From the NCBI GenBank assembly GCA_900770725.1, contig CAAGLL010000090.1, forward strand, positions 24,489 to 88,488: a DNA stretch of 64,000 bases. Direction: 5' to 3'. A program made the translations under genes and the position numbers. This document shows positions 42,535 to 50,095 of the stretch, in pieces (position 1 is the first letter of the stretch; the number at the start of each line of letters is the position of its first letter). Under the pieces are notes generated by a model. It was not told the origin of the DNA. It saw nothing but the letters and a program-made list of their open reading frames with translations, and did no database searches. This DNA comes from an uncultured Succinivibrio sp. GTDB taxonomy: Bacteria > Pseudomonadota > Gammaproteobacteria > Enterobacterales > Succinivibrionaceae.

Positions 42535-43533
42535 ATGAAGAAACTGGGTATTGCCGCTGTGAGCGTTCTCGCTGTTGCAGTCTCCGGAGTGCTTTGCAGC
42601 GCCCAGGCCGCCGACAAGACCGTCTGGAAGCTTGCGTTCAACCAGCCTGAGGGCCACCCTGAGATGGTCGCCGTCCAGGAGTTCTCCAAGAAGCTGGAGA
42701 AGGCCACCAACGGCAAGTACGCGATCGAAGTCTTCCCCAACGAGCTGTTAGGCTCGCAGAAGGAGACCATCGAGATGGTCCAGAACGGCTCTCTGGAGTT
42801 CTCCATGGTCGCAGGCTCGCTGCTGGAGAACTGGAGCCCTGATTTCGCAGTGTTCAACCTCCCTTACGTCTTCAAGGACTACAAGCACCTCCAGCGCGTG
42901 GTCAAGGACAAGAAGGTTGTCGGCAACCTCTTCAAGTCCATCGAGCCGCAGGGCATCACCGTCCTGTGCGCCATGTACTCCGGCACCCGCAACGTCTACA
43001 CCAAGAACAAGGAAGTCAGGACCCCTGCTGACCTCAAGGGCCTGAAGATCCGCGTCATGCAGTCCGACACCATGGTGAAGATGCTCAACTACATGGGCGG
43101 CACCGGCACCCCGATGGGCCAGGCTGAGGTTTACACCGCCATCCAGACCGGCGTGCTCGATGGCGCTGAGAACAACGAGGTCACTTACTACGCGTTGAAG
43201 CAGCAGGAAGTCGCCCCGATCTACAACCTGACCGGCCACCTGATGATGCCGGACTACATCGTAACCAACACCAAGTTCTACAACAGCCTCCCGAAGGAAG
43301 TTAAGGACTTCTTCGACAAGAACCTCGACGGCCTGGTCGATGACGAGTTCGAGCGCTTCCAGGCGCAGGTCTCCAAGTCCCTGGAGGCTGCTAAGAAGGA
43401 AGGCACCAAGGTCATCGTGGCCGACAAGGATGCCTTCAAGAAGGCCGTGGAGCCTCTGATCGCCGAGAAGGTCAAGACCCCTTCGGCCAAGGCCCTCTAC
43501 GATGCCGTCCAGGCAGCTCGCGACGCGAACTGA
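42535..43533 (+). CDS. dctP: TRAP transporter solute-binding protein, DctP type
   Basis: 332 residues. A signal peptide spans residues 1-25 (cleavage after AQA). The mature protein has the DctP fold: G-x-P-E-M-V-A near 40, NELLGSQKE near 66 and the carboxylate-binding arginine region GTRNVYTKNKEVRTPADLKG near 150, with the KIRVMQS strand. It captures a carboxylate in the periplasm; the exact substrate is not readable but C4-dicarboxylates are likely. The ATG at 42535 has AAGGAG 7 bases before it. Codon bias suggests high expression. Terminator-like hairpins separate it from dctQM. Confidence 0.92.
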   Translation: MKKLGIAAVSVLAVAVSGVLCSAQAADKTVWKLAFNQPEGHPEMVAVQEFSKKLEKATNGKYAIEVFPNELLGSQKETIEMVQNGSLEFSMVAGSLLENWSPDFAVFNLPYVFKDYKHLQRVVKDKKVVGNLFKSIEPQGITVLCAMYSGTRNVYTKNKEVRTPADLKGLKIRVMQSDTMVKMLNYMGGTGTPMGQAEVYTAIQTGVLDGAENNEVTYYALKQQEVAPIYNLTGHLMMPDYIVTNTKFYNSLPKEVKDFFDKNLDGLVDDEFERFQAQVSKSLEAAKKEGTKVIVADKDAFKKAVEPLIAEKVKTPSAKALYDAVQAARDAN

Positions 43534-43541
43534 CCCATGCC

Positions 43542-43620
43542 GCCCGCCCTTCGGGGCGGGCTTCATCCCAACTTGAACAAGGCGGGGCTTGCTGAAGAAT
43601 CAAAGAAGCCCCGTTTTTTT
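43542..43620 (+). terminator. Two hairpins between dctP and dctQ
   Basis: GCCCGCCC-TTCG-GGGCGGGC (43542-43561) follows the dctP stop. A second stem (CGGGGCTT 43583-43590 with AAGCCCCG 43606-43613) ends in seven T (43614-43620). The second looks like a true rho-independent terminator inside the operon. Confidence 0.8.
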
Positions 43621-43639
43621 CTGTCCGGTGGTTTTGCTT

Positions 43640-44158
43640 ATGAATGTCTTGACAGCCATCAAGAAGATCCTCGACAAGATCCTCATTTGGCTCTGCATCT
43701 TTTTCTGCGGCCTCATGGTGGTCCTCGTGACCTACCAGGTCGTGGCGAGATTCATCCTCGGCGACCCCTCGGCCGTGTCCGAGGAGGCGGCGCGCATCGC
43801 CTTCGTGTGGATGGGCCTGTTCGCCTCCGCGCTTCTCTACGGCGAGAAGGGCCATATGAACATCTCCTTCCTCCCTGACAAGCTCGGGCCTTACAAGTCC
43901 CAGGTCCTGGTGATCATAAGCGAGGTGTGCACCTTCGCCATGGCCATGTGGGTCCTGGTCTACGGCGGCTGGTTCATCACCAACAACGCCATGGGGCAGA
44001 CCAATTCGGCGATGACCTGGCTGCGCGTCGGCGTCATCTACTCGGTGATCCCGATCTCAGGCTGCTTCGTCGTCTACTACGCCGTCTACAACGTGATAGA
44101 CGCGGTGCGCAAGCTCATCGCAGGGCCTGGCGCCCTCAAGAAGAAGGAGGCCAAGTAA
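43640..44158 (+). CDS. dctQ: TRAP transporter small membrane subunit, DctQ type
   Basis: 172 residues with four membrane helices (roughly 14-36, 50-68, 85-107 and 127-148). FILGDPSAVSEEAARIAFVWMG is the DctQ signature region in the first loop. Likely start is the ATG at 43640; a longer frame runs back into the terminator. The end is one base from dctM, so QM are translated together. Confidence 0.9.
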   Translation: MNVLTAIKKILDKILIWLCIFFCGLMVVLVTYQVVARFILGDPSAVSEEAARIAFVWMGLFASALLYGEKGHMNISFLPDKLGPYKSQVLVIISEVCTFAMAMWVLVYGGWFITNNAMGQTNSAMTWLRVGVIYSVIPISGCFVVYYAVYNVIDAVRKLIAGPGALKKKEAK

Positions 44159-44159
44159 A

Positions 44160-45461
44160 ATGCTTAGCGATTCCATCATCTTCTACCTCCTCATCCTCAC
44201 CCCGATCCTGCTCGTGCTCGGCGTGCCCATCGGCACCAGCATCTGCCTTGGCTCGGCCCTCTCCATCATGTCGATCATGGGCTCGACCGCCCCGCTGAAC
44301 TCGGCAAACCGCATCTTCGCGGGCATGAACAGCTTCGCTCTGCTGGCCATCCCGTTCTTCGTGCTCGCCGGCAACATCATGAACACCGGCGGCATCGCGG
44401 CCAAGCTCATCAACCTGGCCAAGGTCTGCATAGGCTTCATACCAGGAGCCCTGATGCACACCAACATCGTCGCCAACATGCTCTTCGGCGCCATCTCGGG
44501 CTCGGGCGTTGCCGCCGCCGCGGCAATCGGCTCGGTGATCCTGCCTGGCGAGGAGAAGGAAGGCTATGATCCGAAGCTCTCGGCCGTGGTCAACATCGCC
44601 TCCGCGCCTGCCGGCATGATCATTCCGCCGTCGAACATCTTCATCATCTACTCGCTCGCCTCCGGGGGCGTGTCGGTGGCGGCGCTGTTCGTCGCAGGCT
44701 ACATCCCGGGCATCATGTGGGGCCTTGCCGTGATGGCCGTTGCCGCATACTTCGCCTGGAAGATGCACTACAAGAGCGCCGTCGTCGAGGGCTGGGCGCT
44801 GCGCGTCCGCGTGGTGATCGAGGCCATCCCGGCGATCCTGCTCATCGTGATCATCATCGGCGGCATCATCTCCGGCTTCTTCACCCCGACCGAGGCATCC
44901 TGCGTCGCCGTGGTGTATGCGGCGCTGGTCTCGGCCTGCTACCGCACGCTGCACTTAAAGCAGATCCCTGGCATGCTGCTTGAGACTGCCAAGACCACCG
45001 GCCTCATCGTCTTCCTCATCGGCGTGTCGGCCATCCTGGGCTGGGTGCTCGCCTACGCCAAGCTGCCGAACCTCATCGCGGCCTGGCTCCTGGGCATCTC
45101 GAGCTCCTCTGCGGTGATCCTGCTTGGCATGATGATCATCATGCTCTTGGTGGGCTGCGTCATGGACCCTGCCCCGGCGGTGCTGATCTTCACCCCGATC
45201 TTCCTGCCGGTCGCCATGAAGCTGGGCATCAGCCCAGTGCACTTCGGCGTGATGATGGTGTTCAACCTCTCCATCGGCGCCATCACCCCGCCTGTGGGAC
45301 CGATCCTCTTCACCGGCTGCCGCATCGCCAACCAGTCGATCGACGCGGTGTTCTTGAAGCTGCTGCCTTTCTTCGCGGCGCTCATCGCAGTGCTGGTCCT
45401 GGTCACCCTGATCCCGGGCCTCTCGATGTGGCTGCCTACCGCAGCAGGCCTCGTGCACTGA
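44160..45461 (+). CDS. dctM: TRAP transporter large membrane subunit, DctM type
   Basis: 433 residues with about 12 membrane segments. Conserved parts include PFFVLAGNIM near residue 66, the AISGSGVAAAAAIGSV loop near 112, the PASAPAGMIIPPSN-type motif near 145 and GAITPPVGPILF near 375. It belongs to the ion-transporter superfamily and uses a sodium gradient to drive uptake. Forms the transport channel with DctQ. Confidence 0.95.
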   Translation: MLSDSIIFYLLILTPILLVLGVPIGTSICLGSALSIMSIMGSTAPLNSANRIFAGMNSFALLAIPFFVLAGNIMNTGGIAAKLINLAKVCIGFIPGALMHTNIVANMLFGAISGSGVAAAAAIGSVILPGEEKEGYDPKLSAVVNIASAPAGMIIPPSNIFIIYSLASGGVSVAALFVAGYIPGIMWGLAVMAVAAYFAWKMHYKSAVVEGWALRVRVVIEAIPAILLIVIIIGGIISGFFTPTEASCVAVVYAALVSACYRTLHLKQIPGMLLETAKTTGLIVFLIGVSAILGWVLAYAKLPNLIAAWLLGISSSSAVILLGMMIIMLLVGCVMDPAPAVLIFTPIFLPVAMKLGISPVHFGVMMVFNLSIGAITPPVGPILFTGCRIANQSIDAVFLKLLPFFAALIAVLVLVTLIPGLSMWLPTAAGLVH

Positions 45462-45489
45462 CTGAAAGTTTGAACAGAGAAAAACCTGA

Positions 45490-45517
45490 GGGCGCCCTTG
45501 CGGCGCCCCTTTTTTTC
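45490..45517 (+). terminator. Rho-independent terminator after dctM
   Basis: GGGCGCC (45490-45496) pairs with GGCGCCC (45502-45508), followed by C and eight T (45510-45517). Confidence 0.9.
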
Positions 45518-45611
45518 ATTTTCAAGGAGCTTGTCCGCAGCGCGCGGGCAATATCCATCCTGCTCTGGCATTCTCCTTTGGAACGCGGATCCGCAAAACG
45601 TGCAGCATGAA

Positions 45612-45625
45612 TGCAAGAGCTTGCA
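45612..45625. repeat. TGCAAG/CTTGCA inverted repeat upstream of ldhA
   Basis: A 14-base interrupted palindrome about 110 bases before the ldhA start. Further TGCAA and TTGCA copies follow at 45640-45663. It could be an operator; no clear promoter is visible for ldhA. Confidence 0.4.
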
Positions 45626-45736
45626 AAAGCGGTAATTTTTTGCAAACATTCAAGATCTTGCACGCCATGTGGCGGCACAATGGGAATACGGCAAGGCGCA
45701 AAAGCTCATGTTGCATGCGCCAATAAGGAGGAGACC

Positions 45737-46744
45737 ATGGAGAAGATCGCATTTTTCGGCACGCATTCCTACGACAGGAGGATGTTCGCGCAGATCAACG
45801 AGGAGAAGGGCTTTGGGTTCGAGCTAGTCAACCACCGCAGCTTCCTGAGCTCCCAGAACGCCCAGATGACGATGGGGGCCAAGGCCGTCTGCATCTTCGT
45901 GAACGACACCTGCGACCGCAAGGTCCAGGAGATCCTGGCAGATCAGGGCGTCAAGCTCATCGCGCTGCGCTGCGCGGGCTTCAACAACGTCGATCTGGCC
46001 GCGGCGGCCGATCTCGGGCTCAAGGTCGTGAGGGTTCCGGCCTACTCGCCCCACGCCATCGCCGAGCACGTCGTGGCGCTGATCATGACCTTAAACCGCA
46101 GGACCAACCGCGCCTACGTGCGCGTGCGCGACGGCAACTTCTCGCTGAACGGCCTGATGGGCTTTGACATGTACGGCAAGACCGCCGGGATCATCGGCAC
46201 CGGACGCATCGCCCGCTGCCTCATTTCGATCTTGAAGGGCTTTGGCATGAACATCATCGCCTACGACGTCTACCCCGACGAGAAGTACGCCAAGGAGGCG
46301 GGGATCAAGTACGTGGGACTGGACGAGCTCTTTGCAGGCGCGGACATCATCTCGCTCAACTGCCCGCTCACCGAGCAGAACCGCCACATCATCAACCGCT
46401 ACTCCATCGCCAAGATGAAGAAGGGCGTGATGATCATCAACACCGGCCGCGGCCCGCTCATCGACACCGACGCCCTCATCGAGGGCCTGCGCTCGGGGCA
46501 GATCGGCTACGCCGGCCTCGACGTCTACGAGGAGGAGCGCGACTACTTCTACCAGGACAAGTCGGCGAGCGTCATAACCGACGACAACCTGGCGCGCCTT
46601 TTGAGCTACTCGAACGTGCTCGTGACCTCCCACCAGGCCTTCTTCACGCGCGAGGCCATGACGAACATCGCCACGACCACGCTGCAAAACTGCGCCGACT
46701 TCTTCGCAGGCAAGGAGCTGGCAAACGAGGTCAAGAAGCAGTAA
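45737..46744 (+). CDS. ldhA: D-2-hydroxyacid dehydrogenase, probable fermentative D-lactate dehydrogenase
   Basis: 335 residues. The Rossmann motif GIIGTGRIA is near residue 152. The catalytic arginine is in MIINTGRGPLIDTDAL near 235, the glutamate in YEEE near 265 and the histidine in TSHQAFFTREA near 296. The N-terminal IAFFGTHSYDRRMF and the loop YEEERDYFYQD match LdhA-type enzymes, which reduce pyruvate to D-lactate. A strong AAGGAGGAG precedes the ATG at 45737. Other D-hydroxyacid substrates cannot be excluded. Confidence 0.9.
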   Translation: MEKIAFFGTHSYDRRMFAQINEEKGFGFELVNHRSFLSSQNAQMTMGAKAVCIFVNDTCDRKVQEILADQGVKLIALRCAGFNNVDLAAAADLGLKVVRVPAYSPHAIAEHVVALIMTLNRRTNRAYVRVRDGNFSLNGLMGFDMYGKTAGIIGTGRIARCLISILKGFGMNIIAYDVYPDEKYAKEAGIKYVGLDELFAGADIISLNCPLTEQNRHIINRYSIAKMKKGVMIINTGRGPLIDTDALIEGLRSGQIGYAGLDVYEEERDYFYQDKSASVITDDNLARLLSYSNVLVTSHQAFFTREAMTNIATTTLQNCADFFAGKELANEVKKQ

Positions 46745-46772
46745 GGCCAAGGGCTTCGAGCCTTAGGCAAAA

Positions 46773-46805
46773 GCAAGGGACTGCGGGTATCCCGCAGCCC
46801 CTTGC
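46773..46805. terminator. Bidirectional hairpin between ldhA and rsmC
   Basis: A 15-bp stem with one mismatch (46773-46787 with 46791-46805) and a TAT loop lies between the two convergent stops. Confidence 0.7.
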
Positions 46806-46823
46806 TGATCCTGGGGGGGTGAA

Positions 46824-47888
46824 TCAGCCGTTCCTGGCGCCGTAGACGCAGAAGCGCGTGTCCTTGGCCAGGACGTCCACGGTGGAGAAGGCCTCCCTCA
46901 GGTAGTTGCCGTAGCCCAGGAAGGTGTTGCCGACCAGGCGCAGCTCCCCGCCTGGATTTAAGTGCTCGGCAGCCTTCTTGATGATCCCAAGCGCGGTCTG
47001 GCGCTCAAAGCCGCTGCCCTGGTGGAAGGGCGGATTCACCGCGATGAGGTCGAACTTGCCGTCGAAGTCGAGGCTGTCGGCGGCGCGGATCTTGAGATCG
47101 GCACCGTTGAGCTTTGCGTTCTTTTGGGTGAGCGCCAGCGCCGCGGCGCTGATGTCCGTCGAGGTGACCGAGGCGGCGCCCTTCAGCTTCATGAAGACGC
47201 CGGCGACGCCGCAGCCGCACCCGAGGTCGAGCACGTTGCGCCCGGAAGGCAGGTCGCCCAGGGTCTCAAGGAGCATGCGCGTGCCCGGGTCGACCCTGCC
47301 GCGGGAGAACACGGCCTCGTCCTGCGCGAGCGTGAGCTTGAGGCCTCCGCATTCAAACTCGATGTTGCCCTGCGGAGCGGGGATTGCCGGGCGGTTCTTG
47401 AGATCGGCTGCAAAGAGCGTGCACTTGCGGCGGCTGTCGGCCTTGCGCGGCTCGCCCAGGGCCTTCAGGAGGGTGTCGGCGCTCCTGCCGCCTGCGTTGT
47501 TCTCGCCGGCGCAGAGGACGAGCGCGCCGTCCTCGAGTTTTTCTGCGGCGAGCGCGAGGATCTTCTGGTTCTGCGCCTTGCTCTTGTCCAGCAGGAGCAG
47601 CAGCATGTCCGAGCTCTCGATCTGCGGCAGGGCGCCCTCGATGGTGTCGAAGAACACGCTCAAGTGCTTGTAGGAGATCCTGCCGCGCATCTCGTCTGAG
47701 AACTCCTGCCCGACCATCGCGGCCATCCTGCGGGCGCAGGGGAGGCTGTCCGCGATCACCGCGGCGCTCTTGCAGGGCAGGCAGAGCTTGAGCACGCGCT
47801 CGTCGGTCACGGCTCCCGCGACCACCAGGCGGCGGTCCTTGAAGAGATCCTGGCTGTGCTCGAGCAATTCATAGATTTTTGACTGCAT
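46824..47888 (-). CDS. rsmC: 16S rRNA m2G1207 methyltransferase RsmC
   Basis: 354 residues. An N-terminal pseudo-methyltransferase domain (about 1-165) precedes the catalytic domain. The SAM motif VLDLGCGCGVAGV is near 217, and the NPPFHQG catalytic loop near 284 is characteristic of guanine-N2 methyltransferases acting on rRNA. FERQTALGIIKKA follows. Leftward, convergent with ldhA. Confidence 0.93.
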   Translation of the reverse strand: MQSKIYELLEHSQDLFKDRRLVVAGAVTDERVLKLCLPCKSAAVIADSLPCARRMAAMVGQEFSDEMRGRISYKHLSVFFDTIEGALPQIESSDMLLLLLDKSKAQNQKILALAAEKLEDGALVLCAGENNAGGRSADTLLKALGEPRKADSRRKCTLFAADLKNRPAIPAPQGNIEFECGGLKLTLAQDEAVFSRGRVDPGTRMLLETLGDLPSGRNVLDLGCGCGVAGVFMKLKGAASVTSTDISAAALALTQKNAKLNGADLKIRAADSLDFDGKFDLIAVNPPFHQGSGFERQTALGIIKKAAEHLNPGGELRLVGNTFLGYGNYLREAFSTVDVLAKDTRFCVYGARNG

Positions 47889-47910
47889 GTATGGGCCTCA
47901 AAGATGTGTG

Positions 47911-48717
47911 TCAGGAAGGGGCGCTGCCGCCCTTCAAGGAGAGCGCCTTGGCAAGGGCTGCGTACGAGGGCACCGGGAGATCCTCGGGGCGCAGCGAAGG
48001 ATCGACTCCGAGATCGGAGAGCTCCTGCTCTGAAAACAGCGCTGAGAGCGCGTTGCGCAGCGTCTTGCGGCGCGCCGAGAAGGCGCAGGTGGCGACGGTG
48101 TTGAGGTGCGGCCTCAGGGCGCGCTCCTCGTCTGTGAGATCGCGCGGGACCAGCCTGACCACGGCCGAGGTGACCTTGGGGCGGGGCCTGAAGGCGCTGT
48201 TCTGCACCACGAGCATCGGGTAGGCCTTGGCGCTGTAGCTTGCCATCACCGTGAGCCTGCCGTAGTCGCGGCAGCCCGGGGCGGCGCACAGGCGCTCGAC
48301 CACTTCCTTCTGGAGCATGAAGTGCATGTCGCGGATCCCCCTCTGCGAGAGCAGGTGGAAGATCACGGGCGAGGTGATGTTGTAGGGCAGGTTCCCGAAG
48401 ATCCTGAGATCCCCGGCGCCCTCGAGCTTCTCGAAGTCGACCTTGAGCGCGTCGCCCTCGATGAGGCTGAGCCCCTTCAGGAAGGGATCGTGCCTGAGCA
48501 TCTGACACAGGTCGCGGTCGAGCTCGATGGCGGTGAGCGCGCCGGCGCGCTCGAGCACGGGGCGCGTGAGCGCCGCGTGGCCCGGGCCGATCTCAATTAA
48601 GTGCTCGCCGGGCTTGGGGTCGATGGCGTCGACGATGGACGCGATTACCGCGTCATCGACGAGGAAGTTCTGTCCAAAGCGCTTGCGCGCCTTCAGGCGC
48701 GGTGGAGGCAGTGCCAT
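47911..48717 (-). CDS. rsmA: 16S rRNA A1518/A1519 dimethyltransferase RsmA (KsgA)
   Basis: 268 residues. RsmA dimethylates two adjacent adenines in helix 45. RKRFGQNFLVDD at residue 11, the SAM motif EIGPGHAALT near 41 and the catalytic NLPYNITSPV near 109 identify it. It is 7 bases downstream of surA; in E. coli pdxA lies between them and is absent here. Confidence 0.97.
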   Translation of the reverse strand: MALPPPRLKARKRFGQNFLVDDAVIASIVDAIDPKPGEHLIEIGPGHAALTRPVLERAGALTAIELDRDLCQMLRHDPFLKGLSLIEGDALKVDFEKLEGAGDLRIFGNLPYNITSPVIFHLLSQRGIRDMHFMLQKEVVERLCAAPGCRDYGRLTVMASYSAKAYPMLVVQNSAFRPRPKVTSAVVRLVPRDLTDEERALRPHLNTVATCAFSARRKTLRNALSALFSEQELSDLGVDPSLRPEDLPVPSYAALAKALSLKGGSAPS

Positions 48718-48724
48718 CTGTGAC

Positions 48725-50065
48725 TCACTTGCCCTGCGGCGCCTGGGCGCTGTGATCGAGGTTCACCCCGGCATCGAGCAGCGCAGGATCGGTTATGTGG
48801 ACGTAGGACATGTCGCGCAGCTGCTTCTCCCACAGCTGCGACTGCTCCTGGAAGGCGCGCTCGTAGAGCACCTCGCGGGCGCGCGAGAGGTAGGCCTCGT
48901 CGGAGTCGCTGTCGGTCTTGACGTCCTTGAGCTCGATGATGTGCCAGCCGTAGGAGGAGCGCACCGGATCTGAGATCTGGCCGGGCTTCAAGGCGACCAT
49001 GGCCTGCGCGAAGGCCGGATCGAACATCCCCGGGGCCTGGTACCCGAGGTCGCCGCCCTTGGAGGCCGAGCCCGGGTCCTCGGAATACTTGCGCGCCGCC
49101 GCCGCGAAGGTGGTTGAGCCGCTTAGGATGTCCTGCTTGATGCGCATGAGCTCGGCGCGCGCGGCGTCGTCCGAGAGGATCACCGAGGTCTTGAGGAGGA
49201 TGTGGGCCGCGTCGTAGGTCTTCACGGGCTGCACGGAGTCGTGCGAGACATCAAAAAGCTTTATGAAGTGCAATCCCACGGGCGAGCGGATCGGCCCTAT
49301 GACGTCGCCTGGCTTGGCCTTGACGAGCCCCGGAACGAAGGGCAGCGGCACCTGGGTCTCGGGCACGTAGCCCAGATCACCTGCGCCTGACTGGCGGCTG
49401 CCGCTTGAGTAGCGGGCAAACACCGCCTCGAAGGGCTCGCCGCGCTGGAGTTCGGACTTCACGTTGCGCGCGGCGGCCTCGGCGCGGTTGTACTCATCCT
49501 CGGAGGGGTTTGAGGAGAGCGGGACGATGATCTGGCCGATGTGGTAGAGGGGCTCGACGCTGCCGCGCTCCTTGAGCTGCTTGGCTACACTGCGGGCCTC
49601 GGAGTCTGAGATGTTGATCTTCGAGCGGATGGTCTGGCGCCTGAGCTCATCGATGAGGAACTCCCTGCGGAAGGCCTCGCGCTGCTTGGCCTCGCTCTGG
49701 CCCGGGGCGAAGGACTCGAGGATCTTCTGGGGGGTGACGCGGTTCTTCGCGGCCATCTCGTTTAGGGTCTGGTCGAGCTGCATGTCGGTCATCTCGATGC
49801 CGCGCTGCTTGGCGATCTGCGAGACCAGGGAGCTGGTTATGAGGTGCTCCATGGCCGAGCGGCGGGCGCTTATGGGATCGAGCCTGACGTTCCTGCGCGC
49901 GGCGTTCGCGGTCACCTGGGCCGTGGCGTCGTCAAGCTCGCTCTCGAGGATGATGTCGTTGTTGACCACGGCTGCGGTGGAGTCGAGCACCTCGGCATGG
50001 GAGGGCAGCGTGAGTGCGGTCGCGCAAGCGAGCGCGGCGGCCAGGCGGCATGCGGTGAACTTCAT
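48725..50065 (-). CDS. surA: Periplasmic chaperone/peptidyl-prolyl isomerase SurA
   Basis: 446 residues. SurA escorts outer-membrane proteins, including LptD, to the BAM complex. A signal peptide (1-24) is followed by the chaperone domain starting VLDSTAAVVNNDIILESE, then two parvulin domains (about 180-280, with YHIGQIIVPL, and 290-395, with AAHILLKTSV). A C-terminal helix completes the chaperone core. Lies directly downstream of lptD, as in E. coli. Confidence 0.96.
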   Translation of the reverse strand: MKFTACRLAAALACATALTLPSHAEVLDSTAAVVNNDIILESELDDATAQVTANAARRNVRLDPISARRSAMEHLITSSLVSQIAKQRGIEMTDMQLDQTLNEMAAKNRVTPQKILESFAPGQSEAKQREAFRREFLIDELRRQTIRSKINISDSEARSVAKQLKERGSVEPLYHIGQIIVPLSSNPSEDEYNRAEAAARNVKSELQRGEPFEAVFARYSSGSRQSGAGDLGYVPETQVPLPFVPGLVKAKPGDVIGPIRSPVGLHFIKLFDVSHDSVQPVKTYDAAHILLKTSVILSDDAARAELMRIKQDILSGSTTFAAAARKYSEDPGSASKGGDLGYQAPGMFDPAFAQAMVALKPGQISDPVRSSYGWHIIELKDVKTDSDSDEAYLSRAREVLYERAFQEQSQLWEKQLRDMSYVHITDPALLDAGVNLDHSAQAPQGK

Positions 50066-50095
50066 TTTCCTTAAGTAACTCCCTGTGTTCGTCCG

